64,000 bases of DNA from Pseudomonas marvdashtae (lineage in GTDB: Bacteria > Pseudomonadota > Gammaproteobacteria > Pseudomonadales > Pseudomonadaceae). The notes under the pieces were generated by a model. That model was not told where the DNA came from. It searched no databases and worked only from the letters and a program-made list of their open reading frames with translations. The position numbers were made by a program, and so were the translations under genes. This document shows, one piece after another, positions 35,815 to 45,256 of the stretch (positions are counted from its first letter, which is position 1; each line of letters starts with the position of its first letter). The stretch is taken from NCBI RefSeq assembly GCF_014268655.2, contig NZ_JABWQX020000001.1, positions 558,001-622,000 of the forward strand. The letters are read 5' to 3'.

Positions 35815-36458
35815 GCACTCTTTTGCAGGACGGCGGCCCGGAGCGCATCACCCTGGCAATGACCGGTGCGTCCGGCGCCCAGTATGGCTTGCGCTTGCTC
35901 GATTGCCTGGTGCGCGAAGACCGCGAGGTGCACTTCCTGATCTCCAAGGCCGCGCAACTGGTGATGGCCACCGAGACTGACGTGACCCTGCCACCCAAGA
36001 CGCAGATGATGCAGGCCTTCCTCACCGAATACACCGGTGCGGCGGCGGGGCAGATTCGCGTGTACGGCAAGGAAGACTGGATGTCGCCGGTGGCTTCGGG
36101 TTCCGGTGCGCCGGCGGCCATGGTGGTGGTGCCGTGTTCCACCGGGACGCTGTCGGCCATTGCCACCGGGGCTTGCAACAACCTGATCGAGCGCGCCGCG
36201 GACGTCACGCTCAAGGAGCGCCGCCAGTTGATCCTCGTACCGCGGGAAGCGCCGTATTCGAGCATTCACCTTGAGCACATGCTCAAGCTGTCGAACATGG
36301 GCGTGACCATCCTGCCGGCCTCGCCGGGCTTCTATCACCAGCCGCAAACCATCGACGACTTGATCGATTTCGTGGTCGCGCGGATTCTCAATCTGCTGAA
36401 CATCCCCCAGGACATGTTGCCGCGCTGGGGTGAGCATCATTTGAGCAGTGATGAATAA
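35811..36458 (+). CDS. ubiX: Flavin prenyltransferase UbiX
   Basis: This 215-residue protein makes the prenylated FMN cofactor used by the UbiD decarboxylase in ubiquinone synthesis. It has the family motifs [65 protein letters not shown] and [29 protein letters not shown]. It is translationally coupled to mpl (4-bp overlap). Length normal. Confidence 0.96.
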   Translation: MSTLLQDGGPERITLAMTGASGAQYGLRLLDCLVREDREVHFLISKAAQLVMATETDVTLPPKTQMMQAFLTEYTGAAAGQIRVYGKEDWMSPVASGSGAPAAMVVVPCSTGTLSAIATGACNNLIERAADVTLKERRQLILVPREAPYSSIHLEHMLKLSNMGVTILPASPGFYHQPQTIDDLIDFVVARILNLLNIPQDMLPRWGEHHLSSDE

Positions 36459-36735
36459 GCTGCTGATCGTGCTGCTGGCGCTGCAACTGACCGGTTGCGC
36501 CACCGCCCGCACGCTCGACGCCGCCAAACCGGGTGCGCCGGTGGTATACGCGGGCACGCGCCTGGATCTTTACGCCCTGAACGGTGGTTGCTGCGCCAAG
36601 GACCGCTTTGGTGCCGAAGCGCCGAGTTATCCGGGTGTGGATCTTCCGGGCAGTGCGCTGCTCGATACCTTGTTGTTGCCGCTGTCGTTGTTGACGGCGC
36701 TGGGCGTAGGGTTCCAGGCTACTGGCGGCATGTAA
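36451..36735 (+). CDS. YceK/YidQ-family small lipoprotein
   Basis: This is a protein of about 94 residues with a short hydrophobic leader and lipobox LTGC ([18 protein letters not shown]), so it is predicted to be lipid-anchored. The mature part has the YceK/DUF1375 pattern ([12 protein letters not shown]...[26 protein letters not shown]). The function is unknown. The start lies inside the last codons of ubiX; a GTG three bases upstream is the alternative start. Confidence 0.85.
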   Translation: MNKLLIVLLALQLTGCATARTLDAAKPGAPVVYAGTRLDLYALNGGCCAKDRFGAEAPSYPGVDLPGSALLDTLLLPLSLLTALGVGFQATGGM

Positions 36736-36751
36736 CAGACGCCTAGAACCC

Positions 36752-36850
36752 TGTGGCGAGGGAGCTTGCTCCCGCTGGGCCGCGGAGCGGCCCTAAGCTT
36801 CTTGGGCTGATCCAGATCCGAGGGCGACGGGAGCAAGCTCCCTCGCCACA
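36752..36850. repeat. REP-pair element, GTGGCGAGGGAGC type, copy 3
   Basis: It has the same inverted REP units as 25775-25906, with a shorter centre. It lies between the lipoprotein gene and the converging oxidoreductase gene, where it may end transcription from both sides. Confidence 0.88.
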
Positions 36851-36876
36851 ATGACGTCCGACTCGGCATCACAGGG

Positions 36877-37518
36877 CTATTTACCCAGCTTGCGCAACTC
36901 ATCCGACTCCACCACCCGCATCCCATCCTCTTCTTCCAGCGCCAGCCGCCACATGGCCCGGGCCAATTGGCAGGCTTCGATGCCGTGGTACTTGCCTGGG
37001 ATCAGCTTCGACAAAGGCCCGGCCAGTTGCTCGGCCAGTCGCGGTTCGACGCGGTCGCCCAACAACAGGGAAGGGCGGCAGATAGTCAGTTGCGGCCAGT
37101 CCTGGGCCTTCAGGGCTGCTTCCATCTCGCCTTTGACCCGGTTGTAGAAAATCGACGACTTCGCATCGGCATTCAGGGCGCTGATTACGATCAGGTGTCG
37201 CGCGCCGAGTTCGCGGGCGCGTTTGGCGAAGGCCACCACCAGATCCAGGTCCACCGCCCGGAAGGCTTGTTCGGAGCCGGCTTTCTTGATCGTCGTGCCG
37301 AGGCAGCAGAAAGCGATATCGACCGGGCCGGCCAAGCTTGGCAGCACCTCGGCCGGTTCCCCAACCGGATTCTCCAAGTGCGGATGCTCGGCCAGAGGCC
37401 GGCGGGAAGGCGCCAGTACCCGAGTAATGGTCGGCTCGTTGAGCAGCCGGTCCAGTAGATGTTCCCCGGTCAACCCGGTCGCGCCGGCGAGCAAAACATG
37501 CTGAGGCGTCAAGTACAT
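36877..37518 (-). CDS. NAD(P)H-binding protein, atypical SDR (HTATIP2/NmrA-like)
   Basis: This 213-residue protein has the dinucleotide-binding motif [18 protein letters not shown] at the N-terminus, [53 protein letters not shown] in the centre and [12 protein letters not shown] with the Tyr-x3-Lys pair. This is the TIP30/CC3-like group of atypical SDRs. Substrate unknown. Next gene upstream on the strand is the MORN/C13 lipoprotein. Confidence 0.85.
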   Translation of the reverse strand: MYLTPQHVLLAGATGLTGEHLLDRLLNEPTITRVLAPSRRPLAEHPHLENPVGEPAEVLPSLAGPVDIAFCCLGTTIKKAGSEQAFRAVDLDLVVAFAKRARELGARHLIVISALNADAKSSIFYNRVKGEMEAALKAQDWPQLTICRPSLLLGDRVEPRLAEQLAGPLSKLIPGKYHGIEACQLARAMWRLALEEEDGMRVVESDELRKLGK

Positions 37519-37545
37519 AGTGTTTCCCCCTTGATACGGTTCAGC

Positions 37546-39264
37546 TTAGTTGCTCTTTTTACCCTCGTCGTTCAGTGCAGCACTTTGCAATGCTTTTCGC
37601 GCCTGTTGTTTGCGCAGCAATTGCCAGTGGGACAACACGGTCCGGGGCGCCCAGATCTGCGGCTCCGAGGCTTCGAAGTTGTCCGCCTGCTCCCGTTCGG
37701 CAACGATGCCCTTGGCGAGCTTGAAGGCTTGTTCCAGGTCGTCGGTCTGGTTCAGCGCCTGGGCGAACAGGGCGTCGCCGAAGTAGGTGAAGTTGGCTTC
37801 TTCGGAACAGCCAAAAGACACCCGGTCGGCCCGGGACGCGGTCATGACCAGCGTGCGCTCATTTTTCAGGGCCGGGATGAAACCGCCGGAATAACAGGCT
37901 GAAATCACCACGATCTTGTCGCGATTCTTCAGCGGCGCCAGGACCACGGCCAGTTCATCGGCGGGCAGGTCGGCCAGTTCCATGCGTGGTTGATCGAGCA
38001 CCAATTCATGCTCGCTGGTGCCGTGGCTGGTCAGGTAGATGAAGATCAGGTCTTCCGGGCCGCTGCGCTCGGCCAGGGTAGCGGCGGCACGGCGCAGGCT
38101 TTCACGGCTGGCCATGGGCCGATCGCCGAGGTGATCGCGGTGGTTCACCAGTCGGATCTGGCCAAATGCGTTGAAACGGCTGGCGAGCATGTTGGCGACG
38201 TAGTCGGATTCGCGCAGGAACACGCTTTGCTTGCCGTCGCCGCCCAGGGTCAAGCTGTACAGTTCCACGGCCGGGGTCGAGGCTGGGATGTTGGCGAGGG
38301 CATCTTCCAGCAGCCGGCCTTGGGCCAGGACGCCGAGTTCCAGGACGTCCGGCAGCAGCTTGCCGTCGGCGTCGCGTATCCGCTGGCCGTTGGCCCAGGT
38401 GCCGCTTTGCACAGTGCCGTCGGTCAGCACCAGGGTGCCGCGCCCGTGGTAGCTGTCGCCTTCGAACTGGCCGATGTAGAAGCTGCCGTCGGGCAGGTTG
38501 AGGCGGCCCTCACCGGTGAAGCGCCATTCATTGAAGCGGCCGAGGTAATGGCTGCCGTCGGCGCCAATCAACTCGCCCTTGCCGGTCAGCGCGCCGTCCT
38601 TGAACTGACCGATCCAGACGTCGCCATCGGCATTTTCGTAGCGGCCACGACCGTTGAGTTGGTTGTTCCTGAAGCCGCCGACATAAACGTCGCCATCGGC
38701 GCTGTTGAAGGTGCCCTTGCCCTGGAGCTGGCCGTCGACGAAGTGCCCGGTGAATTGGTTGCCGCTGGCATCGAAGCGCTGGCCTTCGCCGTTGGGCTTG
38801 CCGTTGGCGAAGGGGCCCTGGTATTGGCTGCCGTCGTCGAGCTCCAGGCGTCCGAGACCGGAGTAGCGGTCGGCCTTGAACTCGCCCCGGTAGGTCATGC
38901 CGTTTTCCTTGAGCGTCCCTTCGCCGTCCCGCCGGCCCAGCTTGAAGCTGCCGGTGTAGCTGCTGGTCGGTGTAGTCAGGCTGCCCTGGCCGTGGAACAG
39001 GCCTTGCTGGAACTGGCCGCGATAGACTTCGCCATTGCTGCCATGCCATTCCCCGGTGCCATGCCACTGGCCTTTGTCGAATTGGCCGGCGTACCAGCTG
39101 CCGTTGGGGTAATCGATGCGGCCCTGGCCTTGCAAGAGCCCATCCACCAGATCGCCGCGATAGCGCCCGCCGTCGGGCAGGCGCGCATCGGGGGGCAACA
39201 GCGATTCGCCGTCGCCACAAGCGGTGAGCAATAGGGCCAGAGTCAGGGGGACAAGTGCGCGCAT
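37546..39264 (-). CDS. Lipoprotein with about 12 MORN repeats and a C13/caspase-like protease domain
   Basis: This is a 572-residue protein. The leader MRALVPLTLALLLTACGDG has a lipobox (LTAC). Residues about 30-310 are a run of about twelve 22-24-residue MORN units (YRGDL.DG...G.G...; WYAGQF, YRGQF, YTGSF, YRGEF, YQGPF and so on). The C-terminal domain has the His of IYLTSHGTSEHEL and the Cys of VVISACYSGGF spaced as in peptidase family C13 (legumain-like, caspase fold). The catalytic dyad is intact. It is probably envelope-located; substrate is unknown. The start at 39264 was chosen for the lipobox leader. A P. aeruginosa relative occupies the same position (PA4016, from memory). Confidence 0.88.
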   Translation of the reverse strand: MRALVPLTLALLLTACGDGESLLPPDARLPDGGRYRGDLVDGLLQGQGRIDYPNGSWYAGQFDKGQWHGTGEWHGSNGEVYRGQFQQGLFHGQGSLTTPTSSYTGSFKLGRRDGEGTLKENGMTYRGEFKADRYSGLGRLELDDGSQYQGPFANGKPNGEGQRFDASGNQFTGHFVDGQLQGKGTFNSADGDVYVGGFRNNQLNGRGRYENADGDVWIGQFKDGALTGKGELIGADGSHYLGRFNEWRFTGEGRLNLPDGSFYIGQFEGDSYHGRGTLVLTDGTVQSGTWANGQRIRDADGKLLPDVLELGVLAQGRLLEDALANIPASTPAVELYSLTLGGDGKQSVFLRESDYVANMLASRFNAFGQIRLVNHRDHLGDRPMASRESLRRAAATLAERSGPEDLIFIYLTSHGTSEHELVLDQPRMELADLPADELAVVLAPLKNRDKIVVISACYSGGFIPALKNERTLVMTASRADRVSFGCSEEANFTYFGDALFAQALNQTDDLEQAFKLAKGIVAEREQADNFEASEPQIWAPRTVLSHWQLLRKQQARKALQSAALNDEGKKSN

Positions 39265-39357
39265 AACCGGATCCAAGTAATCAGGCGAGGAGTATGCCGC
39301 AGCTATGCGCGTTGAAGCGATGCGAAACTGCATGAGCGGTTTCGCGACCGCGGGGGT

Positions 39358-39813
39358 TTACACGAAGCAGAGCGACAGCGGCTCGGCAATGTAGGCCGGT
39401 TTGTCCGACCCTTCGATTTCCAGGGTGGCGATGGCCTTGAGCAGCCATTGGCCGGGTTTTTTCTCGGTGACTTCCACCAGGTCGACCTTGAGGCGGACCT
39501 TGGAGTCGACTTTTACCGGTTGGATGAAACGCACGCTGTCCAGCCCGTAGTTGACGACCATTTTCACGCCCTCGGGCAGGATCAGGATGTCTTCCATCAA
39601 TTTGGGCATCAGTGACAGCGACAGGAACCCGTGGGCGATGGTGCTGCCGAACGGGGTCTGCGCGGCCTTGACCGGGTCGACATGGATGAACTGGAAGTCG
39701 CCGGTGGCTTCGGCGAACAGGTTGATGCGGTCCTGGTCGATGGTCAGCCAGTCGGAACGTCCAAGTTCCTTGCCGACATAATCTTTGAGCGCTGTTACGG
39801 GAACGTAGGGCAT
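39358..39813 (-). CDS. MaoC-family (R)-specific enoyl-CoA hydratase-like protein
   Basis: This 151-residue single hot-dog-fold protein has the hydratase 2 motif FAEATGDFQFIHVDPVKAAQTPFGSTIAHGFLSLSL, with catalytic Asp and His. Family members hydrate trans-2-enoyl-CoA to (R)-3-hydroxyacyl-CoA. ATG 39813 has AAGGAGA upstream, a strong ribosome binding site. It stands alone between the MORN gene and lrgA, and its physiological substrate is unknown. Confidence 0.9.
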   Translation of the reverse strand: MPYVPVTALKDYVGKELGRSDWLTIDQDRINLFAEATGDFQFIHVDPVKAAQTPFGSTIAHGFLSLSLMPKLMEDILILPEGVKMVVNYGLDSVRFIQPVKVDSKVRLKVDLVEVTEKKPGQWLLKAIATLEIEGSDKPAYIAEPLSLCFV

Positions 39814-40002
39814 TGAGACTCTCCTTGGTTCATCTGTCCTGCTTTTTTGGAACGGGGATCTGCGCCCCCGAGAACCACTGTAGATCAACATGGCGCGCCG
39901 GGAAGGTCATCGACCATGCTTTTTACGAATGCCGAACCATAGCGCCGGCGTGCTTATAATGCCGGCGCATTCTTTGAGTAAGTGTTGCAGGGGAGAGAGC
40001 GG

Positions 40003-40368
40003 ATGTTGTTACGGGGCCTGACCTGGCTGGTGCTGTTCCAATTGCTGGGCACCGCCTTGAATCATTTGTTCCTGCCAATCCTGCCGGGGCCGATCATTGG
40101 CCTGCTGCTGTTGCTGGGCTACCTGATCATCCGCGGAGAAGTCAGCGAGCCGTTAAACCTGGCCGCCAGCAGCCTGTTGCGTTATCTGCCGTTGCTGCTG
40201 GTGCCGCCGGCGGTGGGGGTGATGGTGTACGCGCGGGCGATTGCCGCCGACTTCTGGGCGATTGTCGGTGCACTGGTGTTGTCCTTGATCCTGTCCGTAG
40301 CGTTGACGGGCGTGCTGATGCAGCGCCTGTCCCGGCGTCACAGTGTCGAGCCGGAGGACGCCCAATGA
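40003..40368 (+). CDS. lrgA: CidA/LrgA-family holin-like membrane protein
   Basis: This 121-residue protein has about four membrane segments and the conserved PGPIIGLLLLLGYLIIRGEV and LRYLPLLLVPPAVGVMVY. Members act with LrgB in export of small metabolites and in control of murein hydrolases; the holin role is debated. GGAGAGAG precedes the ATG. Its stop overlaps the lrgB start (ATGA). Confidence 0.9.
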   Translation: MLLRGLTWLVLFQLLGTALNHLFLPILPGPIIGLLLLLGYLIIRGEVSEPLNLAASSLLRYLPLLLVPPAVGVMVYARAIAADFWAIVGALVLSLILSVALTGVLMQRLSRRHSVEPEDAQ

Positions 40369-41081
40369 TGTTCGACTGGCAGGGCGCCTGGACTTCGGTG
40401 ATTCATCATCCACTGTTCGGCATCGGCATTACCCTGGGCGCTTATCAACTGGTCTTGGCGGCGTTCGAAAAGACCCGCTGGGTGTTCCTGCAACCGGTAT
40501 TGATGTCGATGCTGCTGTTGATCGCTGTGCTGGTCGGCTGCGGCATCAGTTACGCGGAGTACCGCAAGAGCACAGAAATTCTCAGCATTCTGCTGGGTCC
40601 GGCCACGGTGGCGCTCGCGGTGCCGTTGTATTTGAACCTGCGGCGAATCCGTCAATTGTTCTGGCCGATTTTTACTACGCTGGTGATAGGCGGGGTGTTC
40701 GCCACCGGTTCTGCGGTGGTACTGGGCTGGGCCTTCGGCGCCGAACACATGATTCTGATGACCATGGCGCCCAAATCGGTGACCTCGCCAATCGCCATGC
40801 TGGTGGCCGAGCAGATCGGCGGCGTGGCGGCGATGGCGGCGGTGTTCGTGTTGATCACGGGCGTGCTCGGGGCGATTTTGGGCCCGAGCATTTTGACCCG
40901 GCTGGGTGTCCACAGTCCTGAGGCCCGTGGCATGGCCCTGGGCCTGACCGCCCATGCGGTGGGTACGTCGGTGGCGTTGCAGGAAAGCGAGGAGTCGGGT
41001 GCCTTCGCGGCACTGGCGATGAGTCTGATGGGCGTGGCCACGGCGGTGTTGCTGCCGCTGGTGGTGTCGATGACTGTTTAA
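40365..41081 (+). CDS. lrgB: LrgB/CidB-family membrane protein
   Basis: This 238-residue protein has many membrane segments and the LrgB signature ILLGPATVALAVPLYLNLRRI and MAPKSVTSPIAMLVAEQIGG, plus LGVHSPEARGMALGLTAHAVGTSVALQ. It is the partner of the preceding LrgA-like protein (4-bp overlap). Confidence 0.94.
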   Translation: MMFDWQGAWTSVIHHPLFGIGITLGAYQLVLAAFEKTRWVFLQPVLMSMLLLIAVLVGCGISYAEYRKSTEILSILLGPATVALAVPLYLNLRRIRQLFWPIFTTLVIGGVFATGSAVVLGWAFGAEHMILMTMAPKSVTSPIAMLVAEQIGGVAAMAAVFVLITGVLGAILGPSILTRLGVHSPEARGMALGLTAHAVGTSVALQESEESGAFAALAMSLMGVATAVLLPLVVSMTV

Positions 41082-41091
41082 GGAATGGGTT

Positions 41092-41682
41092 ATGAGCTTG
41101 CCGCTGTTCCCGTTGAACACCGTACTGTTCCCTGGTTGCACTCTCGATCTGCAGATATTCGAGGCGCGTTACCTGGACATGATCGGGCGCTGCATGAAAA
41201 AGGGCGAAGGCTTCGGCGTGGTCTGCATCCTCGACGGCGAGGAGGTTGGAATCGCGCCGGACGGCTATGCGCGGGTAGGTTGTGAAGCGCTGATCACCGA
41301 TTTTTCCCAGCAAGAGAATGGCCTGCTGGGTATTCGCGTGTTGGGCGGACGACGTTTTCTGGTGCACAGCAGCAGCGTCCAGGCCGATCAACTCACCGTG
41401 GCAGAGGTCGAGTGGCTCGAGGACGAGCCGGAACAACCGCTACAGGATGAAGACGCCGATCTGGTCGCCTTGCTCAAGGCCCTGGCCGAACACCCCATGG
41501 TCGAAGCGCTGAACATGGGTACCGAAGCGACCGGCCAGCAATCGCTGGCCAATCAACTGGCCTATCTGCTGCCGTTCAACGAACTGGACAAGATCGACCT
41601 GCTGCAACTCGACGATCCCCAGCAGCGCCTGGATGCGATCCAGGCCTTGCTCGATGAATTGCAGGGCGAACTGTTCGCCTGA
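41092..41682 (+). CDS. LON substrate-binding-domain protein
   Basis: This 196-residue protein is a free-standing LON N-terminal (LonN/PUA-like) domain: SLPLFPLNTVLFPGCTLDLQIFEARYLDMIGRCMKKGEGFGVVCI. It lacks ATPase and protease domains. Family function is unclear; adaptor or substrate-binding roles are proposed. It follows lrgB by 10 bp and is probably the third gene of that operon. Confidence 0.9.
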   Translation: MSLPLFPLNTVLFPGCTLDLQIFEARYLDMIGRCMKKGEGFGVVCILDGEEVGIAPDGYARVGCEALITDFSQQENGLLGIRVLGGRRFLVHSSSVQADQLTVAEVEWLEDEPEQPLQDEDADLVALLKALAEHPMVEALNMGTEATGQQSLANQLAYLLPFNELDKIDLLQLDDPQQRLDAIQALLDELQGELFA

Positions 41683-41700
41683 CACGACTGCGCCGATGCA

Positions 41701-43017
41701 TCAATAGGCATACCGCAACATCGCGTGCGGCAGATGCCGCAGGGCGAAGAAGCTGAACGCCGCCATCAGTGCCGGGAGCACCAGCCACCAGACTTTTGGC
41801 GACATGGCGCGAAGCGGCTCCTGGCGCTGGCTCAACCACAGGACCGCGGCGCAGACGGTGGCGGCGAGCATGGCGCCGGCGACAACGTCGCTCGGCCAAT
41901 GGGCGCCGAGGTACACCCGCGACAAGGCAATGGCCAGCGCCGGCAACGAGGCGAGTAACAGCCAGGTCAGGCGCAGGCGTGGCGGTTGGCCGCGCCCGGC
42001 CAGTATCGCCAGGGCCAGGAACAGCGCAAAGGCGCCGGAGGCGTGGCCGCTGGGCATGCTGTAGCTGGTCAATGGCTCGCTCAGGATTTCAGGGCGCACG
42101 CGGGCGAAGAACAGCTTGAAGCCAGTGTTGGCCAGGGCGGTGAGCAGCATTGTGCCGCCGGCAAAGATTGCCTGCCGCCATTGTCGTGCCACCAGCAGCA
42201 ACCCGGTCACCAGGCTGCAGACAATCAACATGTAGCGGAATTCGCCGATCAGCGTGAAGGTCACGGCGATCTCGTCCAGTGTCGCGCTGCGATGTTCCTG
42301 GACCAGGGCTATCAGGCCTTGGTCGAACGCCGTCAGGTAGCGAAAACCGATAAACAGGCCGATCAGGATCGCCAGGCCAACCACCGCGATGATCGCCGAG
42401 GCGTGGCGATGGCGACGCAGGCTGCTGTTGACGCTGAGTCCAAGCATCACGGCGATGCTGCCGATGACGACACCGGCCTGTGGCCAGAAACCTTCGGGCA
42501 GCGGCAGGCGGAACGCCGCTCCGGTGGCCCAGCCCGGCAGCAGGTACGCCACGGTCCAGCCTGCCGCCGCTACCAGGCTGACAGCGGCGAAGCGCAGGAA
42601 CGGCATGTCGCACATCCCGGCCACCATCGGCAGCATTGGCCGCAGCGGTCCGATAAAGCGCCCCACCAGCAGGCTGGCGATGCCGTAGCGTTGGAAGTAG
42701 CTCTCCGCCGCGCCCATCCATTCCGGATGTTGCCGCAGCCCCGGCAGGCGCCGGATGTTCTGGTGGAAATGCCGGCCGAGCAAGTACGACACCAGATCCC
42801 CGAGCAGTCCCCCTAGAAGGCCCAGCAGCAACGTTTCGCCCAAGGACAACGCGCCGCTGCCGGCCAGCACCGCAATCGCGAACAACAGCACCGTGCCCGG
42901 TACGATCAGCCCGGCGATGGCCAGGCATTCCACGCAAGCGACGACGAACACCGCCACCGCCAGCCATTGCGGATTTACAGTCAGCCAGCCGGTAATGCTA
43001 TCGAGCCATGGGCCCAT
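41701..43017 (-). CDS. DedA-PAP2 fusion, probable membrane phosphatase
   Basis: This is a 438-residue integral membrane protein made of two domains. Residues about 1-190 are DedA-like (GLIVPGTVLLFAIAVLAG, DLVSYLLGRHFHQN, LLVGRFIGPLRPMLPMVAGM). Residues about 225-420 are a PAP2 phosphatase with all three motifs: KLFFARVRPE, PSGHASG and SRVYLGAHWPSDV. It could both flip and dephosphorylate a lipid phosphate such as undecaprenyl pyrophosphate; that is inference. The ATG at 43017 has GGAG eight bases upstream. It converges on the LON-domain gene with an 18-bp gap. Confidence 0.9.
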   Translation of the reverse strand: MGPWLDSITGWLTVNPQWLAVAVFVVACVECLAIAGLIVPGTVLLFAIAVLAGSGALSLGETLLLGLLGGLLGDLVSYLLGRHFHQNIRRLPGLRQHPEWMGAAESYFQRYGIASLLVGRFIGPLRPMLPMVAGMCDMPFLRFAAVSLVAAAGWTVAYLLPGWATGAAFRLPLPEGFWPQAGVVIGSIAVMLGLSVNSSLRRHRHASAIIAVVGLAILIGLFIGFRYLTAFDQGLIALVQEHRSATLDEIAVTFTLIGEFRYMLIVCSLVTGLLLVARQWRQAIFAGGTMLLTALANTGFKLFFARVRPEILSEPLTSYSMPSGHASGAFALFLALAILAGRGQPPRLRLTWLLLASLPALAIALSRVYLGAHWPSDVVAGAMLAATVCAAVLWLSQRQEPLRAMSPKVWWLVLPALMAAFSFFALRHLPHAMLRYAY

Positions 43018-43077
43018 AAAGACAACTCCATTGTTGTTCAAGCGGTCTGCAATTTTTGTCAGGGAGCGGTGCTGCGT

Positions 43078-43758
43078 TCAGGCAAGCAAAAAATAATCAC
43101 GGCCCTCGACCTGGCCGCGCCGCAACGGATTGCGGGTGCACCACGGTGCGTAGGCGGCATCGACGAAGCGGTAGGGCAGGTGTTCGTCCCGTCCCAATGG
43201 GATGCCCAAACGAGTGGTCTGGATCACATTGACCGTCGGCACGCCCACATCTTCCACCAGCAACCGTTCGGGGTCGAAGCGCTTCGCGTCCCAGTCCGGC
43301 ACTTTCAGTCCCAGCGCCTTGCACAGCAAGGTCTGTCCTGCACAAAGCTTTTGCGGTGTGCGTGGTCGACCCTGGGCGTCGGGGTTGTTGAGCAGCATCT
43401 GCGCCAGGCTCGCCGGGCCGCTGATGGCGTCGACCCAGGGATACGCCGATTTGATCAATACCGCGTTGCCCGGGCCCTGGGCGCTGAAGTTCAGCGAATC
43501 GCCGCCGCGGGCGTAGTACATATAGATGTGGCCGCCATCCAGAAACAACGCCCTGCGTTTTTCCGTATAGCCCAGGGAGGCATGGCTGCCTTTCTCAGCG
43601 AAGTAATACGCTTCGGTCTCGATGATTCGCGCGCCGAGCCACACGTCACCGACTTTGTGGCGAATGACCTTGCCCAGCAGATCCTGGGCGAGTACTTGGG
43701 CGTCGCGATCAAAAAAAGCGTGGGGCAAGGCAATGGGCGCGGTTGGCGAATCGGTCAT
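43078..43758 (-). CDS. mpg: 3-methyladenine DNA glycosylase, Mpg/AAG family
   Basis: This 226-residue alkyl-adenine glycosylase removes methylated purines from DNA. It has LAQDLLGKVI, the catalytic region ARIIETEAYYFAEKGSHASLGYTEKR, FLDGGHIYMYYARGGDSLNFSAQGPGNAVLIKSAYP and the GPASLAQ motif. The start at 43758 (MTDSP) is preferred; the ribosome binding site is weak and an in-frame extension reaches 43806. Confidence 0.92.
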   Translation of the reverse strand: MTDSPTAPIALPHAFFDRDAQVLAQDLLGKVIRHKVGDVWLGARIIETEAYYFAEKGSHASLGYTEKRRALFLDGGHIYMYYARGGDSLNFSAQGPGNAVLIKSAYPWVDAISGPASLAQMLLNNPDAQGRPRTPQKLCAGQTLLCKALGLKVPDWDAKRFDPERLLVEDVGVPTVNVIQTTRLGIPLGRDEHLPYRFVDAAYAPWCTRNPLRRGQVEGRDYFLLA

Positions 43759-43956
43759 GGCGAGGAACGGAGTAGGGCCAAAGATAGCGCGATGATAACA
43801 ACGCAAAGCTTAATTACCGCTGAACATTCGCGGGAATACCTGCGAATAGTGCCGGTTTTGCTCCTCCGCCGGTCACCGCTGCGAGTCCATGCTGTTAGTC
43901 GAGGGTTACGACAGCTATAATCTGCCGCTTTCCTCTTTGCCAAGACCACACAGACC

Positions 43957-45228
43957 ATGACTGAGTCCGTTCTTGACTACATGACCCGCCTGGGTCGCGC
44001 CGCCCGCGAAGCGTCGCGCATCATCGGCCGTGCCAGCACCGCGCAGAAAAACCGCGCCCTGCAGGCCGCCGCCAATGCGCTGGACGCCGCGCGCGCCGAG
44101 TTGTCCGCCGCCAACGAACTGGACCTGGCCGCTGGCCGGGCCAATGGTCTGGAGCCGGCGATGCTCGAGCGCCTGGCGCTGACTCCGGCGCGTATCGACG
44201 GCATGATCGTCGGTCTGCGTCAGGTCGCGGCACTGCCGGACCCGGTCGGGGCGATCCGCGACATGAGCTATCGGCCGTCGGGTATCCAGGTCGGCAAGAT
44301 GCGCGTACCCCTGGGCGTGGTCGGGATCATCTACGAGTCGCGGCCGAACGTGACCATCGATGCCGCGAGCCTGTGCCTTAAGTCCGGTAACGCGACCATC
44401 CTGCGCGGTGGCTCCGAGGCGATTCATTCCAACCGCGCCATCGCCGCCTGCATCCAGCGCGGCCTGGCTGAAGCCGATCTGCCGGCGGCGGTGGTGCAAG
44501 TGGTGGAAACCACCGATCGCGCGGCAGTCGGCGCGCTGATCACCATGCCTGAATTCGTCGACGTCATCGTGCCGCGCGGCGGCAAGGGGCTGATCGAACG
44601 GGTCAGCCGCGACGCCCGCGTGCCGGTGATCAAGCACCTGGACGGCATCTGCCACGTCTACGTCAGTGCCCACGCCGAGCTGCCGAAAGCCCAGCGCATC
44701 GCCTTCAACGCCAAGACTTATCGTTATGGCATCTGCGGTGCGATGGAGACCCTGCTGGTGGACCAGGCTGTCGCCAAGGATTTCCTGCCATCGATGGCCG
44801 CCCAGTTTCGCGAAAAAGGCGTCGAGCTGCGCGGCTGCGAGCGGACCCGGACGATCATCGACGCGGCGGTCGCCACCGAGGAAGACTGGAACACCGAGTA
44901 CCTGGCGCCGATCCTGTCGATCCGCGTGGTCGACGGGCTCGACCAGGCGATCGAGCACATCAATCGCCATGGCTCCCACCACACCGACTCCATCGTCAGC
45001 GAACACCAGGGCGAAACCCGGCGTTTCGTGGCTGAAGTGGACTCGGCGTCGGTGATGATCAACACCCCGACTTGCTTCGCCGATGGCTTCGAGTATGGAT
45101 TGGGTGCCGAGATCGGCATTTCTACTGATAAGCTGCACGCCCGCGGCCCGGTGGGCCTCGAAGGCCTGACGTGCGAAAAGTACATTGTGGTCGGTGACGG
45201 CCAGCTGCGCGGCCAGGAGCCGGTCTGA
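43957..45228 (+). CDS. proA: Glutamate-5-semialdehyde dehydrogenase (gamma-glutamyl phosphate reductase)
   Basis: This 423-residue second enzyme of proline synthesis reduces glutamyl-5-phosphate with NADPH. It has [37 protein letters not shown]-type [14 protein letters not shown] with the motif that holds the catalytic residues, and [41 protein letters not shown] at the end. It is first of a long, tightly packed gene series ending at lipA. Confidence 0.97.
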   Translation: MTESVLDYMTRLGRAAREASRIIGRASTAQKNRALQAAANALDAARAELSAANELDLAAGRANGLEPAMLERLALTPARIDGMIVGLRQVAALPDPVGAIRDMSYRPSGIQVGKMRVPLGVVGIIYESRPNVTIDAASLCLKSGNATILRGGSEAIHSNRAIAACIQRGLAEADLPAAVVQVVETTDRAAVGALITMPEFVDVIVPRGGKGLIERVSRDARVPVIKHLDGICHVYVSAHAELPKAQRIAFNAKTYRYGICGAMETLLVDQAVAKDFLPSMAAQFREKGVELRGCERTRTIIDAAVATEEDWNTEYLAPILSIRVVDGLDQAIEHINRHGSHHTDSIVSEHQGETRRFVAEVDSASVMINTPTCFADGFEYGLGAEIGISTDKLHARGPVGLEGLTCEKYIVVGDGQLRGQEPV

Positions 45229-45256
45229 CTTGGGCGATCTCGACCCACTGGCCTCT

